Part shown: piece after piece, positions 24,353 through 33,585 of the stretch | How the letters are laid out: each line of letters starts with the position of its first letter | Numbering within the stretch: position 1 is the stretch's first letter | Source: Bergeyella_A cardium | GTDB lineage: Bacteria > Bacteroidota > Bacteroidia > Flavobacteriales > Weeksellaceae | DNA length: 64,000 nt | Strand: one strand, 5' to 3' | Assembly: GCF_030012605.2 (NCBI RefSeq) | Contig: NZ_CP114055.2 | The notes under the pieces: model-generated | Database searches by the model: none | Told to the model about the DNA's origin: nothing | Seen by the model: only the letters and a program-made list of their open reading frames with translations | Position numbers and translations under genes: made by a program

Positions 24353-25735
24353 TTAATTTTCTTCTTCGTTAAAGAATTTCGTTATTATTTTTAATAAATT
24401 TTCCCCAAAAATAAATTTTTTTGACTGTTTTACAATAGGTGTTTCTTCTTTTGATTCATCTTTTTTTCCACTATTACTACTGGCTGGCGTATTTTCGGGG
24501 GTTATTTCCTGAGCTGAGCTGTTTTCTACTTTATCATTCAGAGAAATTTTTTGGAGGAGCTCTTCTCTTTCACGAATTTTCAAGCTCTCCATAAGCAATC
24601 CGATAGCGGTAGCGAATTCAGGGTTTTTAAGAATCTGGTTTTTATCATTTACCACATATTCATTGGCATAACCTATTCTGCTATCAAAGCCTGTGATATA
24701 GTTGGTGAGGAGACGAAGGTTTTTCAAATTAGAACCACCACCTGTGAGCACAATACCTCCGATGAGCTTTTTCTTTCTCTCGGTAGCACCATAGGCTTTA
24801 AGCTCGGTATTGACCATTTCTAAAATCTCATCAAGACGAGCCTTGATAATTTTTGCCAATGTTTTAAGAGAGATTTCTTTATCTGCTCTGCCGTGAAGAC
24901 CTGGAATAGTCACAAAGGTGTTTTCTGGCTCCGTATCTGGAAGAGCAGAACCAAACTTTACTTTAAGCTGCTCAGCGTGCTTCTCAATGATGGAGCAGCC
25001 CTCTCGAATGTCGTCTGTAATGATACCTCCGCCGTAGGGAATGACACAAGTATGACGGATGATATTATCTTTGAAAATAGCAATATCGGTAGTGCCACCG
25101 CCAATATCTACAATCGCAACGCCTTCTTCTTTTTCTTCTTTGGTAAGGACGGAATCCGAGGATGCAAGGGGCTCAAGGGTAAGGGCTTCCATTTCCAAGC
25201 CTGCTTCTCTAACGCATCTAATGATGTTTTTAATACTTGCCATCTGCCCGACGACAACATGGAAGTTTGCCTCCAACCTCTTGCCGTGCATACCGATAGG
25301 TTCTTTAATCTCGCCTTCGGAATCTATTTTATATTCTTGTGGTAAAACATGGATAATCTGCTCACCAGGAAGCATCACCAGCTTCTTTACCTGCTCTTTG
25401 AGCCTTTCGATATCTTCTTCGGTGATAACGGCCTCTGGATTGTCTCTCATAATATAATCCGAGTGCTGAAGAGAGCGAATATGCTTGCCTGCAATACCAA
25501 CTGTAACTTTCTGAATGGATACACCCGAGCTTTGCTCAGCTCCTTCTATAGCTTTTTTAATGGACTCAATAGTCTGCGTAATATTATTGATAATCCCTTT
25601 ATGAACACCAAGACTCTTGGAACGCCCCATACCGAGAACTTCTATTTTGCCCTGTGCATTTCTTTTGCCTACAATGGCTACAATTTTTGTGGTGCCTATA
25701 TCCAGACCTACCGAATAATTATCCTGATTTTGCAT
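24353..25735 (-). CDS. ftsA: Cell division protein FtsA
   Basis: Actin-like ATPase that tethers FtsZ to the membrane and recruits later division proteins. The 460-residue protein begins YSVGLDIGTTKIVAIVG and contains the adenosine-binding VDIGGGTTDIAIF and IVLTGGGSNLKNL motifs. The SHS2/1C region lies between about 85 and 165. The C-terminus ends in a basic, hydrophobic segment (KKFIFGENLLKIITKFFNEE) suitable as the amphipathic membrane-targeting helix. Between ftsQ and ftsZ in the usual order. Confidence 0.96.
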   Translation of the reverse strand: MQNQDNYSVGLDIGTTKIVAIVGKRNAQGKIEVLGMGRSKSLGVHKGIINNITQTIESIKKAIEGAEQSSGVSIQKVTVGIAGKHIRSLQHSDYIMRDNPEAVITEEDIERLKEQVKKLVMLPGEQIIHVLPQEYKIDSEGEIKEPIGMHGKRLEANFHVVVGQMASIKNIIRCVREAGLEMEALTLEPLASSDSVLTKEEKEEGVAIVDIGGGTTDIAIFKDNIIRHTCVIPYGGGIITDDIREGCSIIEKHAEQLKVKFGSALPDTEPENTFVTIPGLHGRADKEISLKTLAKIIKARLDEILEMVNTELKAYGATERKKKLIGGIVLTGGGSNLKNLRLLTNYITGFDSRIGYANEYVVNDKNQILKNPEFATAIGLLMESLKIREREELLQKISLNDKVENSSAQEITPENTPASSNSGKKDESKEETPIVKQSKKFIFGENLLKIITKFFNEEEN

Positions 25736-25756
25736 ACTCCTTATATTATTTATGTT

Positions 25757-26653
25757 TTACCCTTTTTTATTTTTCCCTGACTGGTTTTCTTTCTTCTTAT
25801 CTTCCTCTCTATTAATAACTTTTGGTTTCCTTTCAGATTGCGAAGGATTAGACTTCATTTCTGGTTCAGAGGCGTGCTTCATTTCCTTTCTACCGGCAGC
25901 TAAGATACTATCATTTTCTTTAAAGTGAGGATTGAGCGTAGTAACGATTTGATTGCTGTACTTCACCGAAATTTTCCTGTATTTCTCTGGGTCTTGATAA
26001 ACCAAAATCTTTTCCACAAAGGTTTTAAAGCCTTGTATTTTAAAGTCTATATTATCCAAATCACCAATCTCTACTCGATAATGTCCATCGCTGGTAAGGA
26101 GGAAATAATTATTCCTCCGTTTGGAAATACCAATAAAATACTTTTTGCAAAAGTCGTCATTTTCTATCTTTTTTACCAAGTACATCAGCTGGGGATATTC
26201 TTCTGGCTTCACATCTCCACTTACGAGCATACATTTATGGGAATAATTTTTAGAGATGGGGAATTCGACTCCCTTTTCATCTACATAAAAGACCTCTCTC
26301 TCGCCTTTGCTAAGCCTGAAAACGGGAATTCGCTGCTTAATGTCGAGATTTAATTCGCCATTGAGGTTGAGATAGACATTAGCAGAATCTACCGCAGGGA
26401 GGGCTTTAATCTTCTTTTCAAGGACAGGGATATTTACATCCCCTACCCTACTCGATGGATTTTCTTTATTAACGAGGGTTTTAATATCTGCCTCATCAAT
26501 GAAGTGAACGGGAGTAGAAGTATTATTGAGATGAATAGAAACTTTATCATCTGTGATTTTCTGGTTATTAAACCTCTTGATAGAGAAGTTCATCAGAAAG
26601 CCTAAGATGATAACGGTAACCAAAATTTTGAGAATCCTATACTTATTTTTCAT
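25757..26653 (-). CDS. ftsQ: Cell division protein FtsQ
   Basis: A 298-residue bitopic division protein with one N-terminal helix (about 8-24), then a POTRA-like segment and a beta domain (about 100-230). The C-terminus is charged and disordered (from about 245, rich in E, K, S and N). FtsQ links early and late division proteins through FtsL/FtsB. Sequence conservation is weak, as usual; the call rests on position between murC and ftsA plus topology and the FtsQ-like VYLNLNGELNLDIKQRIPVFR segment. Confidence 0.88.
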   Translation of the reverse strand: MKNKYRILKILVTVIILGFLMNFSIKRFNNQKITDDKVSIHLNNTSTPVHFIDEADIKTLVNKENPSSRVGDVNIPVLEKKIKALPAVDSANVYLNLNGELNLDIKQRIPVFRLSKGEREVFYVDEKGVEFPISKNYSHKCMLVSGDVKPEEYPQLMYLVKKIENDDFCKKYFIGISKRRNNYFLLTSDGHYRVEIGDLDNIDFKIQGFKTFVEKILVYQDPEKYRKISVKYSNQIVTTLNPHFKENDSILAAGRKEMKHASEPEMKSNPSQSERKPKVINREEDKKKENQSGKNKKG

Positions 26654-26677
26654 TATATATCGTGGTTTGCTTATGTT

Positions 26678-28036
26678 TTAGTCTATACCTCCGCCCCATT
26701 TGATAATAGGGTCGTAGAGGGTGTCTATATTTCCTGCGCCTACGGTGAGGAGCACATCAAAGTCTCTTTGTTTTATCTTACTGAGGGTTTGATTGAGGGT
26801 ACATACCTCTTTATTCTCGGTGTTGATTTTATCGAGGAGCCATCGGGAGGTGATTCCCTCGAAGTCCTCCTGCAATTCTCTGGCGGGATAGATGTCTAGA
26901 AGGAGTAAATCATCTCCTTTGGCGAGCACTTCAGCGAAGCCATCGGCGAAGTCTCTCGTTCGGCTAAAGAGGTGAGGCTGAAAGACGATGAGGAGCTTCT
27001 TATCGGGTGAGAAAGCCCTTACGGAGCTAATCACGGCGCTGAGCTCGGTGGGGTGATGGGCATAATCATCAATATAAATCTTTCCATTGGCGAGTTTGTG
27101 CTTAGTATATCGCCTTTTGATGCCTTTAAAGGAAGAGATACCGCTCTGGAGCTGCTCGTAGGTGGCGCCCAAAGAATGGAGGAGGGCGATGGCAGCGGTG
27201 GCATTCTCCACATTATGGATGCCGGGGATTTCCCAAGAGAATTCTACCTTATCTTCATTAGAATGAAAGGTGAAGAGGGTTTTCTCGCCTTCTACTCTGA
27301 GATTATCGGAGTAGAAATCTGCTTTCTCATTAACGGCATAGGTCAAATGTGGGGCTTTGATGTCTGCTCCTTTTCGTACGAAGAGCTTTTTCTCGTCCTT
27401 GACCAAAGCGGCAAAGTCTCGGAAGCTGTCTTCTATATGATTTTTATCTCCGTAGATGTCAAGGTGGTCTGCATCTATGGAAGTAATAATCGCCCAATCT
27501 GGGGAGAGGCTGAGGAAGCTCCTGTCGTACTCATCGGCTTCTACGATGGAGATTTCGCTGCCTTTATAGAGGAAGTTGGATTTAAAATTTTCGGAAATCC
27601 CTCCGAGGAAGCAGGAGAACGGTAGCCCTGCGACATTGGACAGATGTGCAACGAGGGTGGAAGTCGTCGTCTTGCCGTGCGTACCTGCTATGGCGAGGCA
27701 CTCGGTATGCTTGGTAACGATGCCGAGTGCTTTGGCGCGCTTAACGATGGTGAAATTTTGCTGCTCAAAGTGTTCTAAAATCTTTAATTTCTTTATGGCA
27801 GGGGTGTAGATCACCAGAGTATCCTCTGGATGGAGGGCTTTTATGTCTGCACTTACCTCATCTTGGAAGGAGATGCTCACCCCCTCTGATACGAGTGCAT
27901 CGGTGAGCTTGGTGGGGGTTTTATCATAGCCAGAGACCCTTTTACCGAGGGACTTAAAGTATCTGGCGAGGGCAGACATCCCTATACCCCCAATGCCCAC
28001 GAAATAAAAATTCTGATATGTATTTATGTTTTGCAT
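26678..28036 (-). CDS. murC: UDP-N-acetylmuramate--L-alanine ligase
   Basis: Adds L-Ala to UDP-MurNAc in the cytoplasmic part of peptidoglycan synthesis. The 452-residue Mur ligase has the N-terminal Rossmann motif GIGGIGMSALA, the ATP loop GTHGKTTT (118-125), the central EADEYDRSFL and the C-terminal DDYAHHPTEL. Its length is typical. The upstream gap to murG is filled by a 210-bp minisatellite, so expression may depend on read-through or on a promoter within it. Confidence 0.97.
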   Translation of the reverse strand: MQNINTYQNFYFVGIGGIGMSALARYFKSLGKRVSGYDKTPTKLTDALVSEGVSISFQDEVSADIKALHPEDTLVIYTPAIKKLKILEHFEQQNFTIVKRAKALGIVTKHTECLAIAGTHGKTTTSTLVAHLSNVAGLPFSCFLGGISENFKSNFLYKGSEISIVEADEYDRSFLSLSPDWAIITSIDADHLDIYGDKNHIEDSFRDFAALVKDEKKLFVRKGADIKAPHLTYAVNEKADFYSDNLRVEGEKTLFTFHSNEDKVEFSWEIPGIHNVENATAAIALLHSLGATYEQLQSGISSFKGIKRRYTKHKLANGKIYIDDYAHHPTELSAVISSVRAFSPDKKLLIVFQPHLFSRTRDFADGFAEVLAKGDDLLLLDIYPARELQEDFEGITSRWLLDKINTENKEVCTLNQTLSKIKQRDFDVLLTVGAGNIDTLYDPIIKWGGGID

Positions 28037-28071
28037 TCCTTTTATATATAGTATTTAATACTGTTGTTTTC

Positions 28072-28281
28072 TTTGCGTTGCATTTTGCTTGCTACGCATT
28101 ACATTTCGCTTGCTACGCGTTACATTTGGCTTCCTTCGCATTGCGGTAAGTGCCTCCCGTGCTACGGGTTGGTTCCTTCGCGTTGCATTTAGCTTCCTTC
28201 GTGCTACGGAAGGTACCTTTTGTGTTGCGGAAGGTACCTTTTGCGTTGCGGGAGGTGCCTTTTGTGCTACGGGCGGAGGGA
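28072..28281. repeat. 10 x 21-bp minisatellite between murG and murC
   Basis: Ten consecutive units of exactly 21 bp with no indels, for example TTTGTGTTGCGGAAGGTACC(T) at 28240, TTTGCGTTGCGGGAGGTGCC(T), and earlier more diverged units such as TACGCGTTACATTTGGCTTCC. The last unit overlaps the murG stop codon. One minus-strand frame is open through all units and would encode diverged basic heptapeptides. Confidence 0.85.
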
Positions 28282-29361
28282 TAAGGCCTCCAGTAGCTGC
28301 GCTACAATCTCCTGTGTGGCTTTTGGCTTTGCAAAGAGGGAGAGATTGCGAGACATCTGCTCCCTTAGGCTTTGATTGTTGCAAATTTCGGATAAAGTTT
28401 GCCAAAATACAGCCTCCATTTGAGAATCTTTTACCATTCGGGCGGCATTTTTTTCCACAAGAGCCATTGCATTCTTGGTCTGATGATCCTCTGCGGCAAA
28501 CGGAAAAGGTACCAGCAAGATAGGCTTGCCCGCTATGGCAAGCTCTGAGATGGCAATAGCCCCCGCTCGAGAGACAATGACATCCGCAGCGGAATATGCA
28601 AGCGCCATATCTGAGATAAACTCACGCACTTGTATGTTTTCAGTCGCCAGATTTTGTGAAATGATGTGCTGGTAATCGGTTTTGCCCGTCTGCCAAATCA
28701 ATTGGATTCCCTGCTCGTTGATTTGAGGGATGAGTTTTTCCCAAGCATTATTCAGCGTGCGAGACCCCAAAGACCCTCCTACCGAAAGTATTGTGAGCTT
28801 GTTCTTATCTAACCCCAATTTCTCCTTTGCAGAAGCCGTGCTTTCTAAACCAGAAAGGACATTCTCACGGATAGGATTACCGAGGAAATAGACTTGAGTA
28901 TGTGGAAAAAAATGCTGCATATCTGGGTAGGCAGTGAAAACCCCACGAGCCCTTTTGGAGAGGAAAATATTGGTCTTTCCAGGGAGAGAGTTCTGCTCTT
29001 GAATGAAAATAGGCACTCCAAGCGTAGAAGCAATATATAAAGCCGGCGCAGAGGCAAAGCCACCCGTACCGACCGCGAAATCTGGCTTAAAACGCTTGAT
29101 AATCCTCCGCGCCTTCCATAAACTGGAAATAAGCTTGAACGGCAAAGAGATATTTTTGAGGAGATTGCCTCTATCAAAGCCCGCGATACTAAGACCTTCT
29201 ATCTTAAAGCCCGCTTGTGGGACTTTTTCCATTTCCATTTTGCCATTTGCACCGATGAAGAGGAATTCTGCCTCTGGGAAACGCCTTTTGAGCTCCTGAG
29301 CTATGGCTATAGCAGGGAATATATGCCCTCCTGTACCTCCACCACTGATGAGTATTTTCAT
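28267..29361 (-). CDS. murG: UDP-GlcNAc--undecaprenyl-PP-MurNAc-pentapeptide transferase
   Basis: Converts lipid I to lipid II at the inner face of the membrane. The 364-residue GT-B enzyme has the GGGTGGHIFPA loop (7-17), PSLPGK-like EQNSLPGKTN, VGGSLGSRTLN, and the UDP-GlcNAc-binding ISRAGAIAISELAIAGKP. The length is normal, and the stop codon falls in the first minus-strand unit of the 21-bp array. Confidence 0.96.
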   Translation of the reverse strand: MKILISGGGTGGHIFPAIAIAQELKRRFPEAEFLFIGANGKMEMEKVPQAGFKIEGLSIAGFDRGNLLKNISLPFKLISSLWKARRIIKRFKPDFAVGTGGFASAPALYIASTLGVPIFIQEQNSLPGKTNIFLSKRARGVFTAYPDMQHFFPHTQVYFLGNPIRENVLSGLESTASAKEKLGLDKNKLTILSVGGSLGSRTLNNAWEKLIPQINEQGIQLIWQTGKTDYQHIISQNLATENIQVREFISDMALAYSAADVIVSRAGAIAISELAIAGKPILLVPFPFAAEDHQTKNAMALVEKNAARMVKDSQMEAVFWQTLSEICNNQSLREQMSRNLSLFAKPKATQEIVAQLLEALSLRP

Positions 29362-29388
29362 ATTGGGTTTGTATTATTAATCCTTAAA

Positions 29389-30630
29389 CTACGCTATATC
29401 GTTTATCTCTTCTATATCTTGTTTCTTACGGAGCCCTTCCTCATCCATTACCTGAATCTGATCGCTCACACTGAGAACCAGCCCCAACTGTATATAAGTA
29501 ACCAGCATAGAAGACCCCCCGTAGCTTATAAGTGGAAGCGGCTGACCCGTAACTGGGATTAAATTTACCGCAACCGCTATATTAACGGCAATTTGAACGA
29601 AAATCATTATCCCGATTGAAAAGACGAGCAGCGTACCAAAGAAGCGATCTATCTTGTTTGCTATCATCACGATTCTCAAAAGCATAATGAAGTAAAGAAA
29701 TATAAGAAAAATAGCCCCCAAGAGGCCGTACTCCTCAACAATAATAGCGAATATAAAGTCTGATGCCGATTGTGGGAGCATTTGTTTCAGGGCACTTTTG
29801 CCTGGCCCCATACCCGTAAGCCCACCGTGAACGATTGCTGCTTTTGCTTGATCTACTTGGTAGGTTTTTGTCTTCATCGCTTCATCTTCTACCTCATTAT
29901 TTTGAGTTTTTGAAGAGGTAAAGGTTTCTATACGGCTCATCCAAGTATGAATACGAGAACCTCCGAGCCAATTCGTATTAAGAGCTACTAAAATGAATAA
30001 AGTCCCTGCTACAAGAGCTGAAGCCATAAAGCCTCCGATATAGCTCCACTTCATTTGCCCTACAACTAAGACCGCAAGCGAAACGAGGAGTATCATCAGT
30101 GCCGTAGAGCCATTGTCTTTTGCTACTAAAAGAAAAACAAGCATAATAGTACCAAATACCCCCAGCCATATTTCCCAAGGTTTTCGCTCTCGCCCTATGT
30201 CTTTTGTAAGAAAACGGCAGAGGTAGATAATAAGCATTAAGTAAGCAAATGTAGAAGGCTGGAAAGATATTGAAATGATGGGTATTTTCACCCAACGGGC
30301 TGCGGAAGCTCCATCAATGGTTTGCCCACTAAAGGTAGCCCAAACTATTGCCCCTATGGAAGCAACGAGAAATAAAACGCTCAGCTTTCCTATATAATGA
30401 TACTTTATAATGGACATTACTCTCATCGTGAGAAGCCCAAAAATAATAAAGCCTATATGCTTGGCTATATGCCCAAGTGTAGTACCATTATTGACGATAT
30501 ACTCAAGGTTTGAGCTTGCTGAATATACAGGGAATATGGAGAGTATAGAAATCAGGATAACAACCCCCCAAAGGATTTTATCTCCTTTTAGCAGTTCTTT
30601 TTTTGTTTTTAGAGGCGTGTAATCATTCAT
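29389..30630 (-). CDS. ftsW: Lipid II polymerase FtsW
   Basis: SEDS-family membrane glycosyltransferase that polymerises lipid II at the division site with FtsI. The 413-residue protein has about ten membrane helices. Conserved SEDS segments include WVKIPIISISFQPSTFAYL, AKDNGSTALMILLVS, GKSALKQMLPQSASDFIFAIIVEEYGL and PVTGQPLPLISYGGSSML. A soluble loop of about 60 residues (about 215-275) carries the extracytoplasmic insert. Located between murD and murG. Confidence 0.95.
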   Translation of the reverse strand: MNDYTPLKTKKELLKGDKILWGVVILISILSIFPVYSASSNLEYIVNNGTTLGHIAKHIGFIIFGLLTMRVMSIIKYHYIGKLSVLFLVASIGAIVWATFSGQTIDGASAARWVKIPIISISFQPSTFAYLMLIIYLCRFLTKDIGRERKPWEIWLGVFGTIMLVFLLVAKDNGSTALMILLVSLAVLVVGQMKWSYIGGFMASALVAGTLFILVALNTNWLGGSRIHTWMSRIETFTSSKTQNNEVEDEAMKTKTYQVDQAKAAIVHGGLTGMGPGKSALKQMLPQSASDFIFAIIVEEYGLLGAIFLIFLYFIMLLRIVMIANKIDRFFGTLLVFSIGIMIFVQIAVNIAVAVNLIPVTGQPLPLISYGGSSMLVTYIQLGLVLSVSDQIQVMDEEGLRKKQDIEEINDIA

Positions 30631-30642
30631 TGGTTGTATTCC

Positions 30643-31974
30643 TTATTTGGCTTTTAATATTTCATCTTTAAATTGCTTCCCTCGGTCTTCATAGCTTTTG
30701 AAGAGATCATAGCTGGCACAGCAGGGAGATAGGAGTACGGTATCACCAGATTGGGCGAGGGATTTACAAGTTTCCACACATTCTGAGATACTTGCCGTAC
30801 TGTAAATTCGTTCTACTTTATCTTTAAAGAAATCTATAATCTTTGAGTTATCTACTCCCATACAAACGATGGCTTTTACTTTTTCTTTCACCAAATCTTG
30901 TACTTCTGTATAGTCATTTCCCTTATCGGTACCGCCAACAATCCAAATGGTAGGGCGGGTCATACTTTCTAATGCATAATATGCCGCATTTACATTGGTA
31001 GCTTTGCTGTCGTTTATATAATCTACCCCATCGATTTCTGCAACAAACTCCAATCTGTGCTCAACAGGCTGGAAGCTCATCAGAGATTCCCTAAGGCTCT
31101 CATTACTTATATTTAATAGTTTAGCAACTAATGAAGCCGCGAGGCTGTTTGCCACATTGTGCATCCCTACAAGGCTCAGCTCTTTTACCTCTATCGAGAA
31201 AGGAGAGGCAAGTGATATTTCTAATCGGCCATCTCGGAGAGAAGCTCCTTCATCAAGATTTTCTTTTAGGGAAAATGGAATCTTATGAGCACGAAGAGGT
31301 AAATCTTTTAAGAGACGAGTACTCATTTCATCATCTTGATTATAGATAAAGAAGTCTTGTGGCTCTTGGTTTTGGGCAATTTTAAACTTTGCCAAAGCAT
31401 ATTCTTCGTACTGATAGTTATATTGATCAAGATGATCGGGAGATAGATTGAGAAGCAAGGAAATATACGGACTGAAGTTCTGAACATCATCAAGCTGGAA
31501 GGAACTTACTTCAAGGACGAAGTAATCATAATTCTCATCGGCTACTTGTTTTGCAAAGCTCGTCCCAATATTCCCACCGAGCCCTGCATTGAGCCCTGCA
31601 TTTTTAAGGATATGATAGATAAGCGAGGTAGTCGTTGTCTTCCCATTACTCCCTGTAATTGCAATAATTTTAGCCTCCGTAAATGCTGAGGCAAATTCTA
31701 TCTCTGATGACAAACGAATCCCTTTCTGTTTTACTTTCTGAACGATTTCTGATTTTTTAGGAATCCCTGGTGATTTTATTACCCAGTCTGCCGAGAGAAC
31801 TCGCTCCTCTGTATGGCAACCTTCCTCAAAGGGTATATTATGCTCCGTAAGGCGATTTTTATATTCCTCACGAATCATCCCTTTATCTGAAAGGAAGACT
31901 TCAAATCCCTTTTTCTTTGCGAGATATGCTGCCCCAAAGCCACTCTCTCCTCCACCTAATATTACTACTTTCAT
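30643..31974 (-). CDS. murD: UDP-N-acetylmuramoylalanine--D-glutamate ligase
   Basis: Adds D-Glu to UDP-MurNAc-L-Ala. The 443-residue Mur ligase has the ATP loop GSNGKTTT (108-115), the LLNLSPDHLDQY motif with the carbamylated-lysine region, HRLEFVAEIDGVDYINDSKATN and the C-terminal LSPCCASYDLFKSYEDRG. It lies 12 nt from ftsW and 26 nt from mraY, tightly packed in the dcw operon. Confidence 0.97.
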   Translation of the reverse strand: MKVVILGGGESGFGAAYLAKKKGFEVFLSDKGMIREEYKNRLTEHNIPFEEGCHTEERVLSADWVIKSPGIPKKSEIVQKVKQKGIRLSSEIEFASAFTEAKIIAITGSNGKTTTTSLIYHILKNAGLNAGLGGNIGTSFAKQVADENYDYFVLEVSSFQLDDVQNFSPYISLLLNLSPDHLDQYNYQYEEYALAKFKIAQNQEPQDFFIYNQDDEMSTRLLKDLPLRAHKIPFSLKENLDEGASLRDGRLEISLASPFSIEVKELSLVGMHNVANSLAASLVAKLLNISNESLRESLMSFQPVEHRLEFVAEIDGVDYINDSKATNVNAAYYALESMTRPTIWIVGGTDKGNDYTEVQDLVKEKVKAIVCMGVDNSKIIDFFKDKVERIYSTASISECVETCKSLAQSGDTVLLSPCCASYDLFKSYEDRGKQFKDEILKAK

Positions 31975-32000
31975 TGTTTTTAAGTTTTATACCTCTCCTC

Positions 32001-33242
32001 CTATCTAATCTTCAAAGTTATCAAACATATAATAGCCAATAGAATTCCTATAATAATCATTCTATTCACGATTTTACTTTCGTGATAGCCCTCCTTCTGA
32101 TAATGATGATGAAGGGGAGACATCTTGAAAAGCCTATTGTTCTGAGCATATTCCAGACCGTATTTCTTTTTCCTGTATTTGAATACAAGCACTTGAAGCA
32201 CTACCGAGAGGTTCTCTACAAGGAAAATCCCACAAAGCACGGGGATAAGCAGCTCTTTCCGGAGGATAATGGCAAGAACCGCGATAACTCCTCCGAGCAT
32301 AAGGCTCCCCGTATCTCCCATAAAGACCTGCGCAGGATAGGTATTGTACCAGAAAAAGCCAATAACAGCGCCCACCATTGCAATGGCGAAGATGGTAGTC
32401 TCTCCCATATTGGGCAGGAACATTATATTGAGATAATCGGCAAAAATGATATTCCCCGAAAGGTAAGCAAAGAATGCCAAAGCAAGGAGAATGATGGCGC
32501 TGGTCCCTGCCGCAAGCCCATCAATTCCATCCGTAATGTTGGCACCGTTAGACACTGCGGTTACAATAAAAATCACAATGGGGATAAAGACCGCCCAAGA
32601 GTATGTCTCTGCATCCTCATCGCTCATCCAAAAAAGAATCTTGCTATAATCAAATTCATTGTTCTTCACAAAAGGCACAGTAGAAACCACTGCTTTTTCA
32701 GGTGGGGCAAACTTCTGCTCTACTGCCTTATTTGGATATTGAGCTGCATCGGTGTATTGTCTTTTTACCAAAACCTCTGGGCTACAATACATCACTACCC
32801 CAACAATAAGCCCAAGACCTACCTGACCTACGATTTTAAATTTCCCACTTAGCCCATCTTTATTCTTTTTTACCTTTTTCAGATAGTCATCTATAAAACC
32901 AATAATCCCCATCCATAGAACGGAGATGATTAAGAGCAGGATGTAAATATTTAAGAATTTAGTAAAAAGCAAGACAGGGATAAGCGCAGAGACAATAATG
33001 ATAAGCCCTCCCATAGTAGGCGTACCTTCTTTCTGCTTCTGTCCATCGAGCCCCAAGTCTCTCACCAGCTCTCCCATCTGTTTTCTCCTGAGATATACGA
33101 TGATTTTCTTCCCATACACCAGCCCTATAAATAGAGACATCAGTACCGCCATGCCCGCACGAAAAGAAATATACCGAAACAGATTAAGCCCTGGTATATA
33201 CACGCCATTTGCGGTGAGGTATTCATATAAATAATATAACAT
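32001..33242 (-). CDS. mraY: Phospho-MurNAc-pentapeptide transferase
   Basis: Transfers phospho-MurNAc-pentapeptide to undecaprenyl phosphate to make lipid I. The 413-residue multi-pass membrane enzyme has GLIIIVSALIPV, FIDDYLKKVKKNKDGLSGK (Asp-rich site), ITDGIDGLAAGTSA and SPLHHHYQKEGYHE. An extra loop of about 60 residues between about 155 and 215 (from CSPEVLVKR to SDEDAETYS) makes it longer than the 360-residue E. coli enzyme; such inserts are usual in Bacteroidetes. It may have its own promoter at 33332. Confidence 0.96.
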   Translation of the reverse strand: MLYYLYEYLTANGVYIPGLNLFRYISFRAGMAVLMSLFIGLVYGKKIIVYLRRKQMGELVRDLGLDGQKQKEGTPTMGGLIIIVSALIPVLLFTKFLNIYILLLIISVLWMGIIGFIDDYLKKVKKNKDGLSGKFKIVGQVGLGLIVGVVMYCSPEVLVKRQYTDAAQYPNKAVEQKFAPPEKAVVSTVPFVKNNEFDYSKILFWMSDEDAETYSWAVFIPIVIFIVTAVSNGANITDGIDGLAAGTSAIILLALAFFAYLSGNIIFADYLNIMFLPNMGETTIFAIAMVGAVIGFFWYNTYPAQVFMGDTGSLMLGGVIAVLAIILRKELLIPVLCGIFLVENLSVVLQVLVFKYRKKKYGLEYAQNNRLFKMSPLHHHYQKEGYHESKIVNRMIIIGILLAIICLITLKIR

Positions 33243-33585
33243 AATGCGTATTGTCTTATTCTAATTGTCGCTTATTCTTTTATATTCTTGATTTTTTAGG
33301 CTTCCCATAAGACTTTCTCAGCCCGTGGCTACAAAAATAAGACATATAGCGACGAGAATAAAGTTTTTCGCGTAGTTTATTAGAATTTTAATTTCTCCTT
33401 TCACCTTAGGGATATTTTTCCTCATCCACATCACATTTTTTGATTGACAATTTGAAACATATACTTTAAACCCTCATACAGAATAAGATAGACTTTTCTA
33501 TTCCAAGTATATTTGAATTTAGTCTAACAATCGGGCAATACAAAGCATAACCAGCTTATCTGGGCAGAACGCAGATAACATACCT
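33243..33585. other. 343-bp gap within the dcw cluster
   Basis: Contains a candidate mraY promoter (33332-33339) and a hairpin TTATCTG/CAGATAA (33556-33578) directly after the upstream gene on the minus strand. I see no open reading frame or RNA gene in the rest. Confidence 0.5.
33332..33339 (-). promoter_or_regulatory. -7 promoter element for mraY
   Basis: Minus-strand TATTTTTG, 89 nt before the mraY ATG. It suggests that mraY onward is transcribed partly apart from murE. Confidence 0.45.

Noticed and set aside
28072..28281. CRISPR array between murG and murC
   Set aside because: Units are 21 bp, contiguous and diverged, with no unique spacers and no cas genes.
28089..28523. Plus-strand open frame through the minisatellite and into murG
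   Set aside because: It is antisense to murG and open only because the 21-bp period repeats the same codons; no promoter or known domain.
33556..33578. Hairpin TTATCTG/CAGATAA as a terminator of the STM3941-like gene
   Set aside because: No T-run follows on the minus strand and the stem is only 7 bp; kept only as a note in the gap entry.
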